64,000 bases of DNA from Roseinatronobacter thiooxidans (GTDB lineage Bacteria; Pseudomonadota; Alphaproteobacteria; Rhodobacterales; Rhodobacteraceae). The notes beneath the pieces are model-generated. The model was not told the origin of the DNA and searched no databases. It saw nothing but the letters and a program-made list of their open reading frames with translations. Made by a program: the position numbers and the translations under genes. Below, piece by piece: positions 1 through 8,576 of this stretch (positions within the stretch are counted from its first letter, which is position 1; each line of letters begins with the position of its first letter). The stretch covers positions 1-64,000 of the forward strand of contig NZ_MEHT01000010.1 of assembly GCF_001870675.1 (NCBI RefSeq). The letters run 5' to 3'.

Positions 1-216
1 GCGGCTGTTTCTTAGGAAGGCACCGTTTCAGGGACACCAGACCATATAGCAGACCAAGTTTGTCAGCTGGCAATGGTGAGGGGCAGTCACCGAGTTTAAA
101 CTAACTTCGTTTCATTATTAGTGACTTACATTAATCTCGGTCAAATTTTTGGAACGAGGTGCATTTACCTCTTGTTGTCGGATCACGTCCAAACCACCGC
201 AAGAGGAGTTCAACCC

Positions 217-1245
217 ATGCTTGAGAAAACGACGCGAGCCGCCCTTCTGGGCTCTGTCGCAGCGTTCGTCATCGGCGGCGCACATGCCCAGACTGCAGAT
301 CAGGCCGAAGGCGATATGTCATCGGAAGCCTGTGTCGCGCTGGCTGATCGCCTTTCGGGCGACGACGAGATCGAAGCAGATATGCGGACCGACATCGAAA
401 CCGTCATCGCTTCAGGGGATGTCACGCAATGCCAGGTCGTATTCACAGCGTGGGAAGAAGAAGGAACGATCAGCCGGGAATCTCTCGAACTTGTCGGCAG
501 CGAACAGGTCACCGAGCGCATGATCGTGCAACAGGAGATCGAGGTTGATGCCGACGTTGCTGTATATCAGCCGCCTGCTGAAGTCGATGTGGATACAGGA
601 ACGCCGGAAGTCGTCTGGACGATGCCACGCCAAAGCGCGACAGTGAACGAGCAGGCACCGGAGATCACCATTCGGCAGGCCCGGCCCACAGTGCATGTCG
701 AGCTCCCGCAACCGCGGATCACGGTTATGATCCCGGAGCCTGAAATCACAGTCACCTGGCCTGACTCGACGCTCGATATGTCCGAGCTGGAACCGATGAT
801 CGAAGTGCGCATACCCGAACCAGTTGTGACGGTCAGCATGCCGGACCCGGTGATCGAGCTGACGATCGGCGGCGCTGGCCCGTCCGAACTGACAGAACTT
901 GAAGATGGCCGTTTCGCGCCGCAAGGCGCAACAGAAAGTGACCTTGAGCCTCGGATCACGCTTCACGGGCAAGACGCGACAGTGAGTCCTGGCCAGGAAG
1001 CAGAGTCACCCGAGATCGTTTTCAATCGGGGCGAACCGGTAATCACCTATGAAGGGCAAGACCCGGAAGTGACCGTTGAAGTTGTCGGTGAACCAGAAGT
1101 TCGTATCTCCACAGGGCGGCAGGATGGCAACGAGGATGCAATTGCCCCCGACGATGCGGTGGATCGGGACGACGCCGCCGCTGATGACGGTGCATCTGCC
1201 TTGCAGGATGGTGCTGCGGACGGTGATGCGCAAATGCAGGACTGA
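217..1245 (+). CDS. Secreted beta-repeat protein of unknown function
   Basis: No family function is recognised. The start is placed at ATG 217 because AAGAGGAG sits 8-15 bp upstream and the product (342 aa) then opens with a clear Sec signal peptide ending around GGAHAQ. The frame stays open upstream to a GTG at 121, which would bury that signal. After about 100 residues the chain becomes a string of short, Pro-bounded beta-strand-like units of the form P-E-P-x-[IV]-x-[VI]-x-[MIW]-P (for example RIPEPVVTVSMPDP), about 12 units to residue 310, followed by a low-complexity Asp/Ala-rich acidic tail. The composition is strongly acidic. I infer an extracytoplasmic solenoid or adhesive surface protein. 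It is followed 206 bp later by fructan enzymes on the same strand, but a shared role is not demonstrated. Confidence 0.75.
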   Translation: MLEKTTRAALLGSVAAFVIGGAHAQTADQAEGDMSSEACVALADRLSGDDEIEADMRTDIETVIASGDVTQCQVVFTAWEEEGTISRESLELVGSEQVTERMIVQQEIEVDADVAVYQPPAEVDVDTGTPEVVWTMPRQSATVNEQAPEITIRQARPTVHVELPQPRITVMIPEPEITVTWPDSTLDMSELEPMIEVRIPEPVVTVSMPDPVIELTIGGAGPSELTELEDGRFAPQGATESDLEPRITLHGQDATVSPGQEAESPEIVFNRGEPVITYEGQDPEVTVEVVGEPEVRISTGRQDGNEDAIAPDDAVDRDDAAADDGASALQDGAADGDAQMQD

Positions 1246-1340
1246 CTTTCCTGGATCAACTGAACTTCAGTTTTGGATGAAAAAGACTTCCAGTCAGCAA
1301 TAAACCGCCCTTCACGCCGGGGCGCTGCGCAAAACGAGGA

Positions 1341-1366
1341 GCGGGGCCTGCATTCCCGCCCCCTTT
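1341..1366 (+). terminator. Possible weak terminator after the beta-repeat gene
   Basis: A 5-bp GC stem (GCGGG at 1341-1345, CCCGC at 1355-1359) is followed by a C-run and TTTT. The stem is short, so this is only a candidate. If real it would separate the beta-repeat gene from the fructan genes. Confidence 0.3.
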
Positions 1367-1451
1367 TCGACCGCTGAAAAGGAACATTGAACGACACTCC
1401 GAAAGCCTTGGTTCTGTTTGTCCCCCACTCCGAAATTTGAAAGGACTGAAT

Positions 1452-2915
1452 ATGTCACATACGTCACCGACGCTCGCAACCTTTACGATTGCTCTGTTTG
1501 CGACGCACGCTCAGGCTTCCCCACCGGTGGAGACATCTCAGAGCACTGATACATCTGGCCTTTACCTTGCTCAGGCAGAGACAGGAGATAATTCAGCTGC
1601 GCCCGACGCAGAGAATGATACGCCCGATATTGAACCCCAGGCCGCTGCGTCAGGGTCACTCGAAGACAGGGATCAAAGCGGGATGATCACACCAGAGGCG
1701 TTCCGTTTCTCGGGGTCGATGGCATCCTTGTGGACGCCGCAAATGGTCGAAGCCATAAATCAGGACATTCATGTCACCATGCCCCTGATGATCCATTCGC
1801 AAGAGTATTTTGATGAAGGGACTTATGTCTGGGACGCTTGGCCGATCCGTAATCCGGACGGCTCCGTCACTGAATTTGACGGTTGGGTGGTCATGGTGGC
1901 ACTGAGTTCAACCTGGAACGAAGTCGAGGAAACGGGCAACGCCTTCTACACTCTTTCGGAACTGCGCTATTGGTATACCCGCGATGGGGAATGGCGCCCA
2001 GGCGGCAGGATCTTCGAGCGCGAAGAGGGTCTTGGGTCGCGCCAATGGGCAGGCTCAGCATTGTATGATCCTAATACGGATGAGGTCACGTTGTTCTACA
2101 CCGCCGTGGGCGATCCAGATGCCGCAAGCCTTGAGGAAGACGAAGCGCCGGGCACAGTTTCGATCTTCAACGAAGCGATAGGTCGCCCGTCAACTGTGCA
2201 GCGCCTTGCCTCTGCGACCGCGACAGTGGCCGTGACGGATGATGGCATTGCTTTTGAAAATGTCGGGGACCATCGCATCATCGGCGAAGCGGATAGATTC
2301 TGGTATGACACCTATGAGACCTACCTTGCTTCCGAAGCGGTTTATGGCTTCCGCGACCCGGAATTCTTTGTCAATCCACTGACGGGCGAAGAACACATCC
2401 TGTTCACTGCCAACGCAGCCGGTGTACCGGGGCCGTATAATGGCACGGTCGGGATGCTGACGCGCAATGACGAAGGCGACTGGGACATGGAGCCGCCGAT
2501 CCTGATCTCGGCCGGGGTGAATTCGCAGCTTGAGCGGCCTCATGTTGTGACGCGCGAAGACGGGCTGTATCTGTTCTTCTCAACCCATGACTTCACTTTT
2601 TCGCCCGAAGTTGCCGGACCACGCGGGCTTTATGGATTTCGGGCCGCTTCGGGCAATATTCGCGGGCATCTCGTGCCGCTGAACGAGCACGGGCTGGTTG
2701 CCGCCAACCCGCGCAGTGCGCCCGCGCAAGTCTACTCTTACCTCGTTCTGCCAGATGGCCGCGTTATGAGTTATCTTAATGTGCTTTGGGGCTTTGCCCA
2801 GCGTCCGGAATACGAAGATCTTGAGATGTTCGGCGCACCTGCCCCGATGTTCCAACTTTCGCTGGACGGGAACACGGCCATGGTTGCCGCGCAGGATGCC
2901 GATGCGGATGATTAA
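1452..2915 (+). CDS. GH68 levansucrase/inulosucrase-type fructosyltransferase
   Basis: This is a family GH68 enzyme, which splits sucrose and transfers fructose to a growing fructan (levan or inulin) or to water. All three GH68 acid residues are visible: the nucleophile Asp in WDAWP (residue 128), the transition-state stabiliser Asp in FRDPEF (302), and the acid/base Glu in QLERPH (361). GSRQWAGSAL resembles the family substrate-binding motif. ATG 1452 is preferred over the in-frame TTG at 1437 because AAGGAC lies just upstream and the N-terminus becomes a signal peptide (cleavage near THAQA). The mature protein begins with an acidic, low-complexity linker of about 75 residues. Its 3' end overlaps the GH32 gene, so the two are probably co-translated. 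Whether levan or inulin is made cannot be read from sequence. Confidence 0.9.
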   Translation: MSHTSPTLATFTIALFATHAQASPPVETSQSTDTSGLYLAQAETGDNSAAPDAENDTPDIEPQAAASGSLEDRDQSGMITPEAFRFSGSMASLWTPQMVEAINQDIHVTMPLMIHSQEYFDEGTYVWDAWPIRNPDGSVTEFDGWVVMVALSSTWNEVEETGNAFYTLSELRYWYTRDGEWRPGGRIFEREEGLGSRQWAGSALYDPNTDEVTLFYTAVGDPDAASLEEDEAPGTVSIFNEAIGRPSTVQRLASATATVAVTDDGIAFENVGDHRIIGEADRFWYDTYETYLASEAVYGFRDPEFFVNPLTGEEHILFTANAAGVPGPYNGTVGMLTRNDEGDWDMEPPILISAGVNSQLERPHVVTREDGLYLFFSTHDFTFSPEVAGPRGLYGFRAASGNIRGHLVPLNEHGLVAANPRSAPAQVYSYLVLPDGRVMSYLNVLWGFAQRPEYEDLEMFGAPAPMFQLSLDGNTAMVAAQDADADD

Positions 2916-4956
2916 GCTCTTGCCGCCAGTGGTCGCGCTGGCGGCGTCCCTTGCCATTATGGCAAGTGCCGATACGCTTGTGCAGCGCGGTGACGGCTGG
3001 ACCCTTGGCGAAATCAGCTTGACGAGCCCCTATGCACAGCGCGCGCTGGTTCCGATTGACGGCGCTGACGACATGTTTCGTTTTGACGGCAACTCCAACT
3101 GGCTGGAAGCGGAGGCAGGTATATCACTTGACCCGTCGCGCGGCGTGGCCGCAGGGGCGTGGCTTGCACTTGCCTCCCCACCCGGTGACACGGCGGCCAT
3201 TGTGTACCTTGCCGAAGATGGCTTTCTCCTTGGCCTCAATCGTTGGCGGCAACCCGAAATCCGATTGGGCGGCCTTAGGGTCGCAGGCAATGATCCCCTG
3301 CCGGTCGGAGAATGGGTTCACGTTGCAGGCGATTACGATGGCGAAACGCTGCGCCTGCGGGTGGACGGTGAAGAGGTGGCGCAAGCCAATGGAGATTTCA
3401 CTGACCCGGTTGAAGGCCTTTTCGCTATCGGTCGGGCGCTGGATGCGGGATTTCAACAAGGCACGCATCCCCTGGGCGTGATAAACGGTGTGATGAGTGA
3501 GATCACATTCCGGCAAACTGATGATCCCGTGGTGCCCCGGCAATCGCCCCCAAGGCCCCCCAATCTGGACACCCCCGAAAGTTGGTTTGCAGATGATCCT
3601 GACAGGCCCCGCACTTTCACGCTGGGTGCAACCGGCTGGGCAAACGAGCCGCACGCCCTGACATGGCGCAACGGCATGTGGCATGTTTATTTTCAGGCCA
3701 ATCCAAACGGAGCCTTCTGGCGTGACATTGTTTGGGGGCATCAAACCTCGGCTGATCTGGCGGAATGGACACGACAGAAACCTGCGTTGATGCCAACCAC
3801 CGGATTTGACCGGCGCGGTGTTTGGGTGGGCAACTGGATTCCTGACTACGATCCGCCATCTGTTGTCTACACCGGCGTGAACGGTGAATGGGCCGGCATC
3901 GGGTTGGCTAGGGCAGATGAGCACGGTAGCCTGAACCTTGTGCAGGTCGTCGAGCATGATACACCTTCCGAGCTTCAGGACATGCGTGACCCTTGGGTCG
4001 TGCGCATCGATGATGGCTGGCTCATGCTGATCGGCACAGGGTCGGCAGACCATACTGAAGCACTCGTCTACAGTTATCGCTCGGACGATGGCGAAACATG
4101 GAAAAGGGCGGGGCTGTTTGATACCGGCGGCACCCAGATGCCGGGCCAGTATTGGGAATTGCCAGTCTTGCTGGAGATGGGTGACACTTGGATGCTGATG
4201 GGAACACCTGTGGTCGAAGGCGTGCCCGCGCGCACGCTGTATTGGCTGGGGTCGTTCGACGGAACCCGGTTTGTGCCTGACGACCCCGAACCCCGGCAGC
4301 TTGATATCCTTGCCACCTACCGTGCCCCTACATTTGCGCGCGGCCCCGAGGGTGATCTGATTGCCATCGGGATAATCGCAGATGAAATACGAAATGAACA
4401 GCAGCGCCACGAGTCGGGCTGGGTGCATGTCCTGACCCCTGCGACACAACTTGCGCTTTGCGGGACGGAACTGCGCACTCTTTGCCAAACTTTTGCACAG
4501 CCCTATGCAGACCGCTTTTCGCAGACGCTGGACGAAGGCAAGGATGCGACGCAGGTCAGTTTTGCGACTGAAGGGCAGCCCATCCTTATGAGCGCCGAAA
4601 TTGACGCACCCGGTGTTGGACTGGTCCGGATTGCAGTGCGGGTTGCCGCAGATGGAGAGCCAAGTGCCGAGTTGACAATTGATGCGAGAACAGGCGTTGT
4701 CCAGTTGGATTATTCGCGCGGGGCGACCAAGCCTCTCGGGCGGCCTTCCATCATCCGGGGTAGCATAGACTCAAGTGATACTCTCAAACTGGATTTGTTG
4801 ATAGACGGTGCCGCCGTGTTCGGGACCATCAACGGACGACCCCTTGCATTTCTTGCTTTTGCGATAGCCCAAGACCGGAACGAGTTGACGCTTTCAGCCG
4901 AAAATGGTGCAAGTATCAGGTTGTACCATTTCGCTGGAGAAGAGCAGCGGTTGTAA
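2902..4956 (+). CDS. Secreted LamG-GH32 fructan hydrolase
   Basis: A GH32 (invertase/levanase/inulinase clan) enzyme of 684 aa. ATG 2902 overlaps the end of the GH68 gene by 14 bp and gives a signal peptide (IKLLPPVVALAASLAIMASA); ATG 2908 is an alternative. Residues about 45-200 look like a LamG/jelly-roll carbohydrate-binding module. The GH32 propeller starts near 240 and a C-terminal beta-sandwich fills about 525-684. The catalytic positions align as NEPH (Glu249, where the family normally has NDPN with Asp), RDP (Asp363) and WELP (Glu419, normally WECP). Glu in the nucleophile position is known from fungal endo-inulinases, so an endo-acting fructanase is one reading and loss of activity another. 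With the GH68 enzyme it would make and then trim extracellular fructan. Confidence 0.85.
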   Translation: MRMIKLLPPVVALAASLAIMASADTLVQRGDGWTLGEISLTSPYAQRALVPIDGADDMFRFDGNSNWLEAEAGISLDPSRGVAAGAWLALASPPGDTAAIVYLAEDGFLLGLNRWRQPEIRLGGLRVAGNDPLPVGEWVHVAGDYDGETLRLRVDGEEVAQANGDFTDPVEGLFAIGRALDAGFQQGTHPLGVINGVMSEITFRQTDDPVVPRQSPPRPPNLDTPESWFADDPDRPRTFTLGATGWANEPHALTWRNGMWHVYFQANPNGAFWRDIVWGHQTSADLAEWTRQKPALMPTTGFDRRGVWVGNWIPDYDPPSVVYTGVNGEWAGIGLARADEHGSLNLVQVVEHDTPSELQDMRDPWVVRIDDGWLMLIGTGSADHTEALVYSYRSDDGETWKRAGLFDTGGTQMPGQYWELPVLLEMGDTWMLMGTPVVEGVPARTLYWLGSFDGTRFVPDDPEPRQLDILATYRAPTFARGPEGDLIAIGIIADEIRNEQQRHESGWVHVLTPATQLALCGTELRTLCQTFAQPYADRFSQTLDEGKDATQVSFATEGQPILMSAEIDAPGVGLVRIAVRVAADGEPSAELTIDARTGVVQLDYSRGATKPLGRPSIIRGSIDSSDTLKLDLLIDGAAVFGTINGRPLAFLAFAIAQDRNELTLSAENGASIRLYHFAGEEQRL

Positions 4957-5541
4957 GTGTCAGCATCATGCGAATTTCCAAAGTAACTGCGTTCACTGAT
5001 TGTGGGCACAATGCCTTGGCCCTGATTCAAAACGGCGAGGCTCTCGCGCCAATACGGATGATGTGGGTCAACCATGGGTCACGCTCAATCATCTGACCAC
5101 GCCGACTTTTCCAGCGCCGGGTCGCCTGTAGGAGATGCTGCGACCTGCACCTGTGATCGCTAACGGCGATACATGAGACAACCAAGCAACAGCTTGGCCG
5201 GATGTGATTGTGATCTTCGATCCGGCTGCGCGCATCGCGGTCACGATGATCACCGTGCAGTCCATTTTGGTGTGGCCAGGCAGCAGCTAGGCCGCGCACA
5301 AGTTCCTTGCCTCCTTGCCTCCTTGCCTCCTTGCCTCCTTGCCTCCTTGCCTCCTTGCCTCCTTGTTGATCTGGGTCACCTTCGTGCGGCGAATGGAATG
5401 CGTGCCATAGGCCCTCGGCACCAAGCCGACCGAATCTTACGATTTGTGCCTGTACTGGGTGTTGACCAAGCTGGTCATGGCATCCTTGTTGATTATCGTT
5501 TGCGAAACCATTCCAGAGCGTTTGCCCAAATCATGTTCCTG
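4957..5541. other. Gene-poor region between fructan locus and DUF2254 gene
   Basis: No convincing gene is seen in these 585 bp. An 8-bp tandem repeat occupies 5305-5365. Downstream of it one plus-strand frame reads as a hydrophobic stretch (about 5345-5530) interrupted by a TAG, which could be a decayed membrane-protein fragment; its family is not recognised. The short frames that cross the repeat have no family resemblance. The region may be a scar of an insertion or rearrangement. Confidence 0.5.
5305..5365 (+). repeat. 8-bp tandem repeat (CCTTGCCT)n, 7.6 copies
   Basis: Seven perfect copies of CCTTGCCT plus a partial CCTTG run without a mismatch from 5305 to 5365. Perfect identity implies recent expansion or slippage. 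Because 8 is not a multiple of 3, a copy change would shift any frame crossing it, as at phase-variable loci, but no intact gene crosses it here. Confidence 0.95.
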
Positions 5542-6882
5542 CTAACCCTCTCGGGATTCGATCTCCCGAAGCATCTTGTCCAGTTCGGTCTCGATCTCCT
5601 CTCGTGCGGCTGTTTCGGCGAGCAACTCGTTTGCTGACCGCGCCAGTTGCTGCATTTGCCGGACACATGCGTCTACCATCTCCTGACGGGACGCGGCAGA
5701 GGCCAGCGCCTTCAGAACGTTGAGGGCGTGAAGCGTCGCGGTCCGGTCGGCGGCTACATACTGCCGCATTTCGTCGAACGATCTGTCCAGTATGTCCTCG
5801 AAGGAAACGCGACGATAGAGGACCGGATCGTGCGTCCCCGCCTGTTGCACCGGAGCACGCTGCACAAAGGCCACCAGACCAGCGCGAAGCCAATTGAGGC
5901 ATAGAATCGCCGATTGTGGGTCATTGACACCGGAAGAGAGGGCGCGCCCGAGAACTTCCACAAGTTGGTCGGACAGAAAGAGGATATCCTGCACATCCGT
6001 CCGGTTGGCACCCTGTGTATAGCAGTCACGCATATAATTCGAGACAGACTTGTCGCCGCTGCGCGCGTGACGCGCACTCAAGACGGGTTCGCCCGCCACA
6101 AGAAAATCTCCGGGAGCCCGATGCAAGATGAACTGTACACAGTGTTTTCGGGCGAAATCAGAAAGATCCTCAATATCAAATTCTTGAATGAACCCAGCAG
6201 TCTTCGCGTAAATTGTTAATTCGTCCTTGAATTGCGGGTTTTCGCGCCATGGCTCGATGCTGGCATCTTGAGTGTGACGACCGAGCTGATCTTCCTCCTC
6301 CAGCATTCGGACGATCGCGCGATGAAGCTTGTTTCCAATTCCCGCCGTCAGGTTCATGATGTTGATCGATTCAGGAATGTGGTGGATGTAGATAATCAGC
6401 GCGCCCACGGCGGCGAGTGTGAACAGGAGCGCGACATAAACCGAAATATGGGGAACGAAGGCGTCAAAGGTGGTGTCAGAGGTTTCCGTGCTCGAGTGGA
6501 CTGTGCTGAGGACTGTGATGCAATAGACGAAGGTCGCGACAAACACTCCCAGAATAATCTGGTTTGTACGATCGGCCATGAAGTTGCCAATCAGCCGAGG
6601 CCCGTAATTGGAACTCGCGAAAGACACGGCGACAATGGTGACCGAAAAGGCAACACCCGCCACACCGAGCGTGGCGCCTGCGAGCGTCGTGAGGATTGCA
6701 CGGGCCCCATCGACCCCCGTGGCCCGGATAAAGCCGACTGCCTGAATCCAGTCCGAGCCTAACCAAGTATCGATGACTGGTATAAGAATGCCAAGAAAGA
6801 CGGCACCAAATGTCATCGTGCTCGGCAAGAACCAATAGTTCTGCCGCAGCGTGGCAATCCAACGGAAAATGAAATTATGCAT
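5542..6882 (-). CDS. DUF2254 family membrane protein
   Basis: A predicted inner-membrane protein of the DUF2254 family (446 aa), function unknown. The N-terminal third has four hydrophobic segments (about residues 18-40, 62-90, 110-132, 150-172), including the family-typical ASSNYGPRLIGNF and NQIILGVFVATFVYC stretches. The remainder is soluble and mostly helical, ending in a charged Glu-rich segment. I chose ATG at 6882 because the protein then begins at the conserved IATLRQNYWF region; the frame is open further upstream but that part is Arg/Cys-rich and unlike the family. The ribosome binding site (GGAC, about 10 bp upstream) is weak. It stands alone, divergent from the DUF4174 gene. Confidence 0.85.
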   Translation of the reverse strand: MHNFIFRWIATLRQNYWFLPSTMTFGAVFLGILIPVIDTWLGSDWIQAVGFIRATGVDGARAILTTLAGATLGVAGVAFSVTIVAVSFASSNYGPRLIGNFMADRTNQIILGVFVATFVYCITVLSTVHSSTETSDTTFDAFVPHISVYVALLFTLAAVGALIIYIHHIPESINIMNLTAGIGNKLHRAIVRMLEEEDQLGRHTQDASIEPWRENPQFKDELTIYAKTAGFIQEFDIEDLSDFARKHCVQFILHRAPGDFLVAGEPVLSARHARSGDKSVSNYMRDCYTQGANRTDVQDILFLSDQLVEVLGRALSSGVNDPQSAILCLNWLRAGLVAFVQRAPVQQAGTHDPVLYRRVSFEDILDRSFDEMRQYVAADRTATLHALNVLKALASAASRQEMVDACVRQMQQLARSANELLAETAAREEIETELDKMLREIESREG

Positions 6883-7479
6883 CAATCTTGTCCGAAACTG
6901 AGATAGGGCAAGCGACAGCACAGGCTGTGTTTTGAGCGAGTGCTGTCCAAACTGAACGCAAGGGAACAGAATGCGTTCCGCGACACTGCTTCGCATAGCA
7001 GATGGGCTTAAAACCGTGACGCGAAGGCTTGAATCTACGCACAGTTGCTTTGCTCGGCAGCCGCTTCTCACAATTACTAAGAGGTGAGTGCCGCATTCGC
7101 ACCTGACTGCTTTGCGACATCAGTAAAAGCCGCACTGGGTAGAGCAGTAATCTTGCCAATTGGGTGAAGAGAGACTGGTCCCTATCGTATCCAATCCTAG
7201 TGGCATTGCGAGGGCGAGAGTGAAACTTCAGACCCTTTGGGTTCGCCATCACTTAGGATCAGCGGGCATGCGCTCGGGCCGGACTTCTCCGCGCAGTGTG
7301 TTGGCGGGTGGGGTTGTGATCCGCGCGTGCGGCACGGTGAAGATGGTTTCGGCTAGGGTTGGCATCAATTAGCTTTCGACGCAAATAACGTGACGCGACA
7401 TCGTGCCTTGATCAGCCGTTTGCTCTGGACGGCTATCATTCGTGTGCCTTCTGTGCTTGTGTCGAAGGGAGGAGTTCCC
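6883..7479. other. Divergent intergenic region of about 600 bp
   Basis: This lies between the divergent DUF2254 and DUF4174 genes and should hold both promoters. No gene is supported. Minus-strand frame 7263-7369 reads as a short plausible peptide (MPTLAETIFTVPHARITT followed by about 20 more residues) ending at a stop and without a ribosome binding site, so it may be a fragment of a decayed gene. Nothing else is recognised. Confidence 0.4.
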
Positions 7480-7914
7480 ATGGTCATTATCCAATCGATC
7501 AAGCTGGCGTTATTGTTTGTCGGGTTGTCCACTCTCGGGTTGCAGGCGGCAGAGACGAGTTCACCTGCCTCGGCGTTCACCGGGTTGGAGGCGCTGCAGC
7601 CTGATATGCCGTCAACTGATCTTAGCCGCTATGCCGGTCATGCAACGCTGATCGTGATCTTTGCGAACAGTCTGGACGATGCAGAATTTATTGCACAACT
7701 CGACATCCTTCGCCCGCATGCAGAATATCTGGCGGCGCAGAACGTGGTGCTGCTGACGGACACTTCACCATCTGCAAACGGCCCCCTGCGACAGGCATTG
7801 CACCCGCGCGGGTTCAGCTTGCTTCTTATAAATTCACTTGGAACGTTGGCGCAGCGTCGCGGTACCGTGACAGATGCTCAACGGCTGATCCGCCAAATTG
7901 ATCAAATGCCATAA
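7480..7914 (+). CDS. Secreted DUF4174-type protein
   Basis: A small exported protein (144 aa) resembling DUF4174, a thioredoxin-like-fold family without known function. ATG 7480 follows a strong AAGGGAGGAG site and gives a signal peptide with cleavage near LGLQAAE. The body shows the family features: a short Tyr-containing lead (LSRYAGHATLIVIFANS), a helix (DAEFIAQLDILRPHAEYLA), a central strand (NVVLL) and the closing R..QIDQMP. No cysteines remain in the mature part, so it is not a redox thioredoxin. It lies 119 bp upstream of the ECF sigma gene on the same strand; the sulfite dehydrogenase follows, so it could belong to that regulon, but this is inference. Confidence 0.7.
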   Translation: MVIIQSIKLALLFVGLSTLGLQAAETSSPASAFTGLEALQPDMPSTDLSRYAGHATLIVIFANSLDDAEFIAQLDILRPHAEYLAAQNVVLLTDTSPSANGPLRQALHPRGFSLLLINSLGTLAQRRGTVTDAQRLIRQIDQMP

Positions 7915-8033
7915 AATTTCCTGTCAGGATTTTGTCAACGTCGGCCAAGCACAAGCTTGATTGCGATCCAGATTGGATGCAGCATGGGCTGTCAACCATC
8001 CGCACGTCTGGTTGACATAGGGGGGAGACGGGC

Positions 8034-8576
8034 ATGCTTGACAAATCCCAGCAGAGCGTAATGCTTGAAATGCGGCGCAAACTGTTTGGCTATGCCTGCG
8101 CACTCAGTCGCGACATTGCCAGCGCAGAAGATCTTTACCAGGACACCCTGTTACGCGCCATGTCCGCAAGGGCCGCACCGGATAACCAAATTGCTTACCG
8201 CGTCTGGTTGTTTCGGATCATGCGTAATCTCTGGATTGACAGGCTGCGCGCCGAAGGACGGCTTCCGGAATTTGATGACACCACCGAAATCGATGATCTG
8301 TCGGCCAGCAAAGGCGATGACCTTGTGGTGAATGCACTGGCTGTGCGGCAGGCGTTTCAACGTTTGTCCAAGGCGCATCGCGATATTCTGGCGCTGGTTG
8401 ATATTTGTGGCTTCAGTTATGCAGATGCTGCAGAAATGCTTGATGTACCGACCGGGACGATCATGAGCAGAATAAGTCGCGCCAGAAAAACTCTTGCAGA
8501 ACTCATGCAAGAGGAGGTTCACATCATCAGCTTGCCATTGCGCCGCGTGCAACGAAAGCTGGGAAACACAAGATGA
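8034..8576 (+). CDS. ECF-type RNA polymerase sigma factor
   Basis: An extracytoplasmic-function sigma factor (180 aa) that would redirect RNA polymerase to a small stress regulon. Region 2 spans about residues 10-80 (SAEDLYQDTLLRAM, then the FRIMRNLWIDRLR promoter -10 recognition helix). A linker runs from 85 to 100. Region 4 spans about 105-160 (LSKAHRDILALVDICGFSY, then MLDVPTGTIMSRISRARKTL, the helix-turn-helix). The start at ATG 8034 has GGGGGGAG about 8 bp upstream. Its stop overlaps the anti-sigma start in an ATGA, so the pair is translationally coupled. An ECF-type promoter is visible ahead of the sulfite dehydrogenase gene but not clearly ahead of this gene. In Sinorhizobium meliloti RpoE1/RpoE4 respond to sulfite, a likely parallel. 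Confidence 0.92.
   Translation: MLDKSQQSVMLEMRRKLFGYACALSRDIASAEDLYQDTLLRAMSARAAPDNQIAYRVWLFRIMRNLWIDRLRAEGRLPEFDDTTEIDDLSASKGDDLVVNALAVRQAFQRLSKAHRDILALVDICGFSYADAAEMLDVPTGTIMSRISRARKTLAELMQEEVHIISLPLRRVQRKLGNTR

Noticed and set aside
156-171. Inverted repeat GAGGT-N6-ACCTC ahead of the first gene
   Set aside because: The 5-bp arms are too short to claim an operator, although the position (about 45 bp before the ATG) is suggestive.
5305-5365. CRISPR or iteron origin from the tandem CCTTGCCT repeat
   Set aside because: An 8-bp unit without spacers is neither; no rep gene or DnaA boxes are near.
6875-7252. 125-aa minus-strand frame upstream of the DUF2254 gene
   Set aside because: Overlaps the start of the DUF2254 gene in another frame, is Arg/Ser/Lys-rich, and has no ribosome site or family resemblance.
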